From NCBI GenBank assembly GCA_017380995.1, contig JAFOCY010000143.1, positions 1-11,325 on the forward strand: a stretch of DNA of 11,325 bases. Direction: 5' to 3'. The DNA is from Oscillibacter sp. (GTDB lineage Bacteria; Bacillota; Clostridia; Oscillospirales; Oscillospiraceae). Positions 6,870 to 11,325 of this stretch are shown here, one piece after another. A model generated the notes under the pieces. It ran no database searches, had not been told where the DNA came from, and saw only the letters and a list, made by a program, of their open reading frames with translations. A program made the translations under genes and the position numbers. The stretch's first letter is position 1, and each line of letters opens with the position of its first letter.

Positions 6870-7553
6870 ATGGAACCTGATATGGATAAACATTTGCTTT
6901 TCAGTGCCCTCACAAAAGCTATCTCCGGCTTTTTACTGCTGGCCGCTTTGCTTTTTCTCCCTGCGGGAACTGTTCACTGGTTCAATGCGTGGCTCCTGAT
7001 GGCGGTCTTGTTTCTTCCTATGCTGGTTCTGGGTGTCTTTCTGCTGTGGAAAAGTCCTGAACTCCTTCGAAAGCGACTGAACACTGGCGAAAAGGAACCT
7101 ATACAGCGAAAAGTCATCCTGGGAAGCGTGTTCATGTTCCTGGGAGGATTTCTGGCGGCAGGATTCAGCTTCCGCTGGGAAGTGTGGCTGCTGCCCCGGC
7201 AAGTCTCGCTGGCCGCTGCTGTCCTGTTCCTTCTCGGCTACGGCCTTTATGCCCGGGTATTGGTGGAAAACCAATGGCTCTCCCGGACAGTAGAGGTCCA
7301 GGAAGGGCAATCCGTCATCTCAACAGGTCTCTATGCCGTTGTCCGTCACCCCATGTACACCGCCACGGTACTGCTGTTCCTCTCCATGCCTTTGGTGCTG
7401 GGCTCCATGGTTTCCTTCTGTTTCTTCCTCCCTTACCCCATCCTCATTGCCAAACGCATTGAAAACGAGGAAGAAGTTTTGACAAATGGACTTCCCGGCT
7501 ACAGCGCATACAAAGAGCGGGTGACTTATCGCCTCTTCCCCTTTGTGTGGTAA
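6870..7553 (+). CDS. Isoprenylcysteine carboxyl methyltransferase (ICMT)-family membrane protein
   Basis: A 227-residue integral membrane protein. About five hydrophobic segments are visible, near residues 10-30, 36-60, 82-101, 112-132 and 165-193. The C-terminal signature of the ICMT/PEMT-like methyltransferase family is clear: STGLYAVVRHPMY (151-163) with the RHP core, then RIENEEEVL (196-204) and GLPGYSAYKERV (207-218). In this family the C-terminal part binds S-adenosylmethionine at the membrane face and methylates a lipid-like or membrane substrate. Bacterial members have unknown targets, and true isoprenylcysteine is not expected here. I kept ATG 6870, with AGAGGT nine bases upstream; ATG 6882 is an alternative four codons in. 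The gene stands alone, divergent from the HAD operon and convergent with rplL across a shared terminator. Confidence 0.88.
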   Translation: MEPDMDKHLLFSALTKAISGFLLLAALLFLPAGTVHWFNAWLLMAVLFLPMLVLGVFLLWKSPELLRKRLNTGEKEPIQRKVILGSVFMFLGGFLAAGFSFRWEVWLLPRQVSLAAAVLFLLGYGLYARVLVENQWLSRTVEVQEGQSVISTGLYAVVRHPMYTATVLLFLSMPLVLGSMVSFCFFLPYPILIAKRIENEEEVLTNGLPGYSAYKERVTYRLFPFVW

Positions 7554-7557
7554 AGAT

Positions 7558-7595
7558 AAAAAGTGCCTGAAGCTTTCGCTTCAGGCACTTTTTTT
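7558..7595. terminator. Strong bidirectional terminator between the ICMT gene and rplL
   Basis: A perfect 16-bp stem (7558-7573 with 7578-7593) with a TTTC loop and T-runs on both strands. It ends the ICMT transcript (+) and the rplJ-rplL transcript (-). Confidence 0.96.
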
Positions 7596-7615
7596 GAAGA
7601 TATTGGGGATCGAAA

Positions 7616-7984
7616 TTACTTGATCTCGACCTTGGCGCCAGCCTCTTCCAGCTTCTTCTTCAGCTCCTCGGCCTCGTCCTTGGACACAGCCTCCTTCAGG
7701 GTCTTGGGAGTACCCTCGACGGTAGCCTTAGCCTCAGCCAGGCCCTGGCCGGTGATCTCACGGACAACCTTGATGACCTTGATCTTGGCAGCAGCGTCGA
7801 AGCCAGCCAGGACAACGTCAAACTCGGTCTTCTCCTCAGCAGCGGGAGCAGCAGCGGCAGCGGGAGCAGCCATAGCAGCGGCGGAAACGCCGAACTCTTC
7901 CTCCAGAGCGTGGACCAGCTCGGACAGCTCCAGAACAGTCAGACCCTTGATCTCTTCGAGCAGGGCAGTGATCTTCTCAGACAT
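7616..7984 (-). CDS. rplL: 50S ribosomal protein L7/L12
   Basis: A 122-residue L7/L12, the usual length. Residues 1-33 form the N-terminal dimerisation domain that docks on L10. An Ala/Pro-rich hinge follows (about 34-52), then the globular C-terminal domain with [22 protein letters not shown] and the [14 protein letters not shown] region, which recruits translational GTPases to the ribosomal stalk. AGGAGG precedes the ATG by nine bases. It is the second gene of the rplJ-rplL unit, 53 bases after rplJ. A perfect A/T palindrome (8005-8021) lies in that gap and may help keep the start site open, as L7/L12 must be made in several copies per L10. A strong terminator follows, and rpoB is not next. 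Confidence 0.98.
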   Translation of the reverse strand: MSEKITALLEEIKGLTVLELSELVHALEEEFGVSAAAMAAPAAAAAPAAEEKTEFDVVLAGFDAAAKIKVIKVVREITGQGLAEAKATVEGTPKTLKEAVSKDEAEELKKKLEEAGAKVEIK

Positions 7985-8037
7985 TGTAATTGCCTCCTAA
8001 AAGTAAATTTTTAAAAAATTTGTGTTGTGCCGACGAA

Positions 8038-8562
8038 TTACTCGGCAGCGGGTGCCTCTTCGGCGGGAGCGCCCTTCTGCTCGGCGATCTGCTTCAGAAC
8101 GACGGCCAGGCCAGTGATGGGAGCCAGCATGGTACCCAGGAACTGAGCCTGCAGGACGGGCAGTGCGGGGATGGAAGCCAGAGCGTTGATGGTGTTCAGG
8201 TCGACAACCTTGCCGTCCATGAAGCCACCCTTGATCTCGAACTTACCGTTGAGCTTCTTGGCGTAGTCGGCCATGACGCGGGCGGGAGCCACGGGATCAT
8301 CGCACAGAGCCAGAGAAGTGGTACCGTTCAGAACGCCATCCAGCTCGCTGAGGCCGTTGTTGTTGAAAGCAAAGCGCAGCAGGGTGTTCTTCACGACTGC
8401 ATAGTCAATGCCATTCTCACGGCACTCCTTACGCAGAGCGGTATCTTCCTCAACGGTAATACCCTTGTAGTCCACCAGCACACCAGCGGTAGCCTTCTGA
8501 ACCTTCTCGGTCAGCTCGGCAACGATAGCCTGCTTTTCGGACAGGACCTTTGCGTTAGGCAT
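8038..8562 (-). CDS. rplJ: 50S ribosomal protein L10
   Basis: A 174-residue L10. The start is ATG 8562 (MPNAKVLSEKQAIV...), with GGAGGTG nine bases upstream; the frame is open further upstream, but that part is the RNA leader. The N-terminal domain that binds 23S rRNA with L11 shows VDYKGITVEEDTALRK and VVKNTLLRFA (about 30-64). The C-terminal helix that carries L7/L12 dimers is followed by an acidic Ala/Glu tail (about 165-174). L10 forms the base of the stalk. With L12 it also represses its own operon by binding the leader upstream, for which the sequence shows a matching aptamer and terminator. Confidence 0.98.
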   Translation of the reverse strand: MPNAKVLSEKQAIVAELTEKVQKATAGVLVDYKGITVEEDTALRKECRENGIDYAVVKNTLLRFAFNNNGLSELDGVLNGTTSLALCDDPVAPARVMADYAKKLNGKFEIKGGFMDGKVVDLNTINALASIPALPVLQAQFLGTMLAPITGLAVVLKQIAEQKGAPAEEAPAAE

Positions 8563-8599
8563 ATTAGGATTCACCTCCATTGGAATTGTAGGTGCGTTC

Positions 8600-8637
8600 A
8601 AAAAAACCGTCCTTGTGACGCAAAGACACAAGGACGG
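8600..8637 (-). terminator. Attenuator terminator in the rplJ leader
   Basis: A perfect 11-bp stem (8627-8637 with 8607-8617, minus-strand reading) with a 9-base loop, followed on the minus strand by seven T. It lies between the L10 aptamer and the rplJ start, where regulated termination of the rplJL transcript is expected. Confidence 0.88.
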
Positions 8638-8661
8638 AGTAAAAATCATGGAAATTTACTA

Positions 8662-8706
8662 TCCTCGGCAGGACTTACGGGTTCATCACCCACCTGCTGT
8701 CTTTGG
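8662..8706 (-). promoter_or_regulatory. L10-type ribosomal protein leader (autoregulatory mRNA aptamer)
   Basis: On the minus strand the leader reads AAAGACAGCAGGTG, then after a small hairpin CCTGCCGAGG, the conserved core of L10 leaders in Firmicutes. GCAGG (8697-8693) pairs with CCTGC (8672-8668), and inside it GGGT (8691-8688) pairs with ACCC (8682-8679). The L10-L12 complex binds such a fold and favours the downstream terminator. The match was recognised by eye. Confidence 0.85.
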
Positions 8707-8718
8707 AACGCAACTAGT

Positions 8719-8747
8719 ATTATATTCAAGCAGTGGCCAAAAGTCAA
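8719..8747 (-). promoter_or_regulatory. Promoter of rplJ-rplL
   Basis: On the minus strand, TTGACT (8747-8742), a 17-bp spacer and a perfect TATAAT (8724-8719). The start is expected near 8712, giving a leader of about 150 bases with aptamer and attenuator. Confidence 0.92.
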
Positions 8748-8764
8748 TACTTAAATAACGATTT

Positions 8765-8904
8765 TTCAAACTTTTTCGCAAAAGTTTGAATCATTTTCGG
8801 CAGGACATGCGCCTGCCGAAAATACCCCGACTCAGCCGCCTTGGGCGGCGTGCACCAGTGCGCACACTGGTGAGGGGGGATCTAAAGGGGGGACGAAGTC
8901 CCCC
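8765..8904. repeat. Cluster of five consecutive hairpins between rplA and rplJ
   Basis: Five perfect inverted repeats occupy 140 bases: 8765-8790 (11-bp stem, loop TCGC), 8793-8823 (12-bp stem, 7-base loop), 8835-8849 (6-bp stem), 8853-8872 (8-bp stem, loop CGCA) and 8888-8904 (7-bp stem). The last lies closest to rplA, 12 bases past its stop, and probably acts as its terminator, read on the minus strand as a G-rich stem followed by CCTTTAG. One terminator would not need four more hairpins, so a palindromic repeat element may be present. No ORF fits this stretch. Confidence 0.75.
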
Positions 8905-8916
8905 TCTTTAAATAAA

Positions 8917-9609
8917 TTAGACGAGCTTAGCGGTGTTCATCTTGACGCCGGGGCCCATGGTGGAAGCGGCGACGCAGCTGCGGATATACTGACCCTTGGC
9001 AGCGGCGGGCTTGGCCTTCACGATAGCACCCATCAGAGCGTTGTAGTTCTCCACCAGCTTCTCGGGGCCAAAGGAGACCTTACCGATGGGGCAGTGGATG
9101 ATGTTGGTCTTGTCGAGACGATACTCGATCTTACCGGCCTTGACTTCCTTGACAGCCTTGGCAACGTCGGGAGTGACGGTACCGGCCTTGGGGGAGGGCA
9201 TCAGACCCTTGGGGCCCAGGACCTTACCCAGACGGCCAACAACGCCCATCATGTCGGGGCTGGCAACAACGACGTCAAATTCGAACCAGTTTTCCTTCTG
9301 GATCTTCTCGACCATGTCCATATCGCCAACGTAATCTGCGCCGGCCTCGCGGGCAGCGTCAGCCTTGTCGCCCTTGGCGAAGACCAGGACGCGGACGGTC
9401 TTGCCGGTGCCGTGGGGCAGCACGATGGCGCCACGGACCTGCTGATCAGCGTGACGGGAGTCAACGCCGAGCTTGACGTGCAGCTCAACGGTCTCGTCGA
9501 ACTTGGCACTGGCGGTCTTGCAAATGAGAGCCATGCCCTCAGCAGCCTCGTACTGAACGCTACGATCGATCTGCTTGGCGCTCTCCTGATATTTCTTGCC
9601 TCTAAACAA
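8917..9609 (-). CDS. rplA: 50S ribosomal protein L1
   Basis: A 230-residue L1, the normal length if it starts at the TTG at 9609. The N-terminus is then (M)[15 protein letters not shown], as in other L1 proteins, and GAGGAGG lies eight bases upstream. A GTG start 15 codons further upstream would add an unusual extension and lacks a ribosome binding site. The L1 signature around [20 protein letters not shown] and [16 protein letters not shown] is present. L1 forms the mobile stalk near the ribosomal E site and in many bacteria represses its own operon by binding the mRNA. It follows rplK after a 96-base gap and is probably cotranscribed with it. Confidence 0.96.
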   Translation of the reverse strand: MFRGKKYQESAKQIDRSVQYEAAEGMALICKTASAKFDETVELHVKLGVDSRHADQQVRGAIVLPHGTGKTVRVLVFAKGDKADAAREAGADYVGDMDMVEKIQKENWFEFDVVVASPDMMGVVGRLGKVLGPKGLMPSPKAGTVTPDVAKAVKEVKAGKIEYRLDKTNIIHCPIGKVSFGPEKLVENYNALMGAIVKAKPAAAKGQYIRSCVAASTMGPGVKMNTAKLV

Positions 9610-9659
9610 TGTTACTTCCTCCTCATAGTGGTTCTTCGGAATTACTCCTCCCACTGTAT

Positions 9660-9681
9660 AGAGCGGTTGTTTATCCGCTCT
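9660..9681 (-). promoter_or_regulatory. Hairpin in the rplK-rplA gap
   Basis: A perfect 7-bp stem (AGAGCGG with CCGCTCT) with an 8-base loop, not followed by a T-run, so it is unlikely to terminate. It sits 50 bases before the rplA TTG start. A role in L1 feedback or mRNA stability is possible but unproven. Confidence 0.45.
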
Positions 9682-9705
9682 GCTGGTTGAAATTGTTGTT
9701 AAATA

Positions 9706-10131
9706 TTAGTCGCCAACGACGACGCCCATGGAACGGGCGGTACCGGCGATCATGCTCATAGCAGACTCCAGGCTGGCTGCGTTGAGGTCCTTCATCTTGA
9801 TCTCAGCGATCTTCTGAATGGAAGCCTTGGAGATGGTGGCGACCTTGGTCTTGTTGGGGACGCCGGAACCAGACTCGATGTTGCACTCCTTCTTGATCAG
9901 GACGGCAGCGGGGGGAGTCTTGGTGATGAAGGAGAAGGAACGGTCAGAGTACACAGTGATGACGACGGGGATGATCATGCCCATGTCATTCTTGGTACGC
10001 TCGTTGAACTCCTTGGTGAAAGCGGCAATGTTCACGCCGTGCTGGCCCAGAGCGGGACCAACGGGGGGGGCGGGAGTTGCCTTGCCTGCGGGGATCTGCA
10101 GTTTTACATAACCAGTAATCTTCTGTGCCAC
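9706..10131 (-). CDS. rplK: 50S ribosomal protein L11
   Basis: A 141-residue L11, the usual length. The start codon is GTG (10131) with GGAGGTG seven bases upstream; no ATG would give a full-length protein. The N-terminal domain shows [20 protein letters not shown] and QHGVNIAAF, the proline-rich switch region and thiopeptide contact surface. The C-terminal rRNA-binding domain ends with the conserved AGTARSMGV block. L11 holds the 23S GTPase-associated centre and works with L10 and L7/L12. It lies between nusG and rplA in the usual order, after a 130-base gap rich in hairpins. Confidence 0.98.
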   Translation of the reverse strand: MAQKITGYVKLQIPAGKATPAPPVGPALGQHGVNIAAFTKEFNERTKNDMGMIIPVVITVYSDRSFSFITKTPPAAVLIKKECNIESGSGVPNKTKVATISKASIQKIAEIKMKDLNAASLESAMSMIAGTARSMGVVVGD

Positions 10132-10164
10132 GGAGTAGCACCTCCTAAAATATAGATGTGGTGT

Positions 10165-10248
10165 CGGGCTTTTGCCCGGTTTTGGCGGGGCCTCTCAGCC
10201 CCTCCCACTTTCGGCGAAACGTTCGCCGTGCCGGCGCCATAGCGGCGC
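10165..10248. repeat. Cluster of four consecutive hairpins between nusG and rplK
   Basis: Inverted repeats at 10165-10178 (5-bp stem, TTTT loop), 10187-10202 (5-bp stem), 10212-10228 (7-bp stem, 3-base loop) and 10234-10248 (5-bp stem) fill most of the gap. None has a good T-run on the minus strand, so they look less like a terminator than like palindromic repeat DNA or mRNA structure. Confidence 0.6.
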
Positions 10249-10261
10249 ATTGCTTGTTTTG

Positions 10262-10789
10262 TCAGTCCTGAATGACTTCGACCTGGTCCAGCTCCAGTTC
10301 CACGGGAGTCTCGCGGCCAAACATGGAGACCATAACGCTCACGCGGTTCTTCTCGGGCTCGATCTCCTCCACAACGCCGTTGAAGCTTGCGAGGGGACCA
10401 TCCACGATCCGAACGTGGTCGCCCACGTTGTAGCGCACGACGATCTCGTGCTTTTCCATGCCCATAGCCAGCACTTCCTCCTCAGAGAGGGGGATGGGCT
10501 TGTTGGCGGAACCGACGAAGCCGGTGACGCCGCGCACGTTGCGCACCAGGTGCCAGGCCTCGTCCGTCATGACCATTTTGATCAGCACATAGCCGGGGAA
10601 GACCTTGCGCTCCACTTCCTTCATGGAGCCGGAGTCGGTGACCTCGGTCACAGTCTCCATAGGGATCTCCATACGCAGGATCAGGTCCTGCATATTGCGG
10701 CCGTTGACGAACTTCTCGATGCTGGTCTTGACGGCGTTCTCATAGCCGGAATAGGTATGGATTACATACCACTTCGCGCTCTCTGCCAT
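10262..10789 (-). CDS. nusG: Transcription termination/antitermination factor NusG
   Basis: A 175-residue NusG of normal length. The NGN domain (about 5-115) opens with [12 protein letters not shown] and contains [12 protein letters not shown] and [12 protein letters not shown], the face that contacts RNA polymerase. The C-terminal KOW domain (about 123-175) shows [19 protein letters not shown]. NusG clamps RNA polymerase and, through KOW, links it to the ribosome or Rho. AAGGAG precedes the ATG by six bases and overlaps the secE stop (TAAGGAG), so translation of secE and nusG is closely coupled. Confidence 0.98.
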   Translation of the reverse strand: MAESAKWYVIHTYSGYENAVKTSIEKFVNGRNMQDLILRMEIPMETVTEVTDSGSMKEVERKVFPGYVLIKMVMTDEAWHLVRNVRGVTGFVGSANKPIPLSEEEVLAMGMEKHEIVVRYNVGDHVRIVDGPLASFNGVVEEIEPEKNRVSVMVSMFGRETPVELELDQVEVIQD

Positions 10790-10799
10790 ACTGTTCTCC

Positions 10800-11006
10800 T
10801 TAACCGAAGAAATTCAGGATAATCTGGACGGCGGAAACCGCCACGAAATCGAAAATCCAGATGCAGGCGCCAATGCCCAGGGAGCAGAGGAGCACGGTGC
10901 CGGTATTCTTGGCAACGGTCTTCTTGCTGGGCCAGACGACCTTCTTCAGTTCGCTTTTCATCTCGCGGAACCAAAGGCCGCGATCCTTCTTCTTTTCTTC
11001 TGCCAT
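10800..11006 (-). CDS. secE: Preprotein translocase subunit SecE
   Basis: A 68-residue SecE, the short single-span Gram-positive form. I chose ATG 11006 (MAEEKKKDRG...), with AAAGGCG nine bases upstream; the longer open frame up to 11072 overlaps rpmG in another frame. The cytoplasmic amphipathic helix carries the SecE hallmark ELKKVVWPS (residues 19-27), and one membrane helix follows (about 38-66). SecE clamps SecY in the SecYEG channel. It lies 20 bases after rpmG and nine bases before nusG, the conserved rpmG-secE-nusG arrangement. Confidence 0.96.
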   Translation of the reverse strand: MAEEKKKDRGLWFREMKSELKKVVWPSKKTVAKNTGTVLLCSLGIGACIWIFDFVAVSAVQIILNFFG

Positions 11007-11026
11007 TTGCTTACACGCCTTTCTAA

Positions 11027-11176
11027 TTACTTGGTCTCGGTGTGGGTCGTGTGCTTCTTGCAGAAGCGGCAATACTTCTTCAGCTCAAGCTTGTCCGGGG
11101 TGTTCTTCTTGTTCTTCATGGTATTGTAGTTTCTCTGCTTGCACTCGTTGCATCTCAAAGTGACTTTAACGCGCAT
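11027..11176 (-). CDS. rpmG: 50S ribosomal protein L33
   Basis: A short gene of 49 residues: [17 protein letters not shown], then a Lys-rich stretch and [17 protein letters not shown]. It has two CxxC pairs, C9/C12 and C36/C39, so this is the zinc-binding (C+) form of L33. GGAGGTG lies eight bases before the ATG. L33 sits near the E site of the large subunit. It heads the visible rpmG-secE-nusG run, and its position next to secE is standard in Firmicutes. Confidence 0.97.
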   Translation of the reverse strand: MRVKVTLRCNECKQRNYNTMKNKKNTPDKLELKKYCRFCKKHTTHTETK

Positions 11177-11200
11177 TTAACGGCACCTCCTTATTAGATT

Positions 11201-11263
11201 GGTATCAAGTCCCGGCAACGCCGGGGATACCGACTGCCTCCCTGCATTTGGAAAGGGCGTTGC
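11201..11263 (-). promoter_or_regulatory. Leader upstream of rpmG with two competing hairpins
   Basis: A hairpin at 11201-11231 (GGTATC and CCCGGC arms around a 3-base loop, with a 4-base bulge on one side) lies 25 bases before rpmG. An alternative 8-bp pairing, 11215-11222 with 11256-11263 (GCAACGCC/GGCGTTGC), would disrupt it. I see no convincing promoter and no gene in 11177-11325. Confidence 0.4.
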
Positions 11264-11325
11264 TGGCCATGGCAGAAAAGCGAAAATGCGCACGACAACA
11301 AAGCCCCTTTTTCACAGGTAAGATA

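Noticed and set aside
8005..8021. A/T palindrome in the rplJ-rplL gap considered as a terminator
   Set aside because: The stem is pure A/T and rplL must be transcribed through it; at most it affects rplL translation.
7990..8754. 254-residue open frame opposite rplJ and its leader
   Set aside because: Antisense to L10 and its RNA leader; no family signal.

Overview
The window reads as chromosome from a gut-type Clostridia bacterium, most likely Oscillospiraceae/Ruminococcaceae (Flavonifractor, Pseudoflavonifractor or Lawsonibacter-like). The clues are GC-rich coding with strong AGGAGG ribosome binding sites, a DUF3048 (YerB-like) lipoprotein, a DUF4364 protein, and the Firmicutes order rpmG-secE-nusG-rplK-rplA-rplJ-rplL. 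The genus is an inference; no 16S or other marker is present.

Region 1 (1-2200) is the right end of an integrated mobile element, visibly more A/T-rich than the rest. It carries the C-terminal part of a Rep protein with a superfamily 3 helicase domain of the CRESS-DNA type, a 63-residue excisionase-like helix-turn-helix protein and a tyrosine integrase with all catalytic residues. The integrase ends 91 bases before the 3' end of a tRNA-Ala(GGC) gene, the usual attachment site for such elements. A 9-bp direct repeat and a bidirectional terminator lie between them. The element continues beyond the left edge.

Region 2 (2200-7600) is chromosomal housekeeping and uncharacterised genes: a DUF4364 winged-helix-like protein (-), a DUF3048 lipoprotein (+), a cysteine-rich unknown protein (+), an unknown 319-residue protein and a HAD phosphatase that form a two-gene operon (-), and an ICMT-family membrane methyltransferase (+). 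Most units are separated by clear promoters and hairpin terminators, several of them bidirectional.

Region 3 (7600-11325, all -) is the ribosomal protein/transcription cluster: rpmG, secE, nusG, rplK, rplA, then a separate rplJ-rplL unit with its own consensus promoter, an L10-type autoregulatory leader and an attenuator terminator. rplL ends at a strong terminator facing a convergent gene, so rpoB-rpoC are not in their usual place directly downstream. The gaps nusG-rplK and rplA-rplJ are packed with consecutive hairpins. rplA starts with TTG and rplK with GTG.

The best lead for something less ordinary is the integrative element with a CRESS-virus-like Rep. Next come the two hairpin clusters, the cysteine-rich protein behind a sporulation-sigma-like -10 box, and the broken rplL-rpoB linkage.
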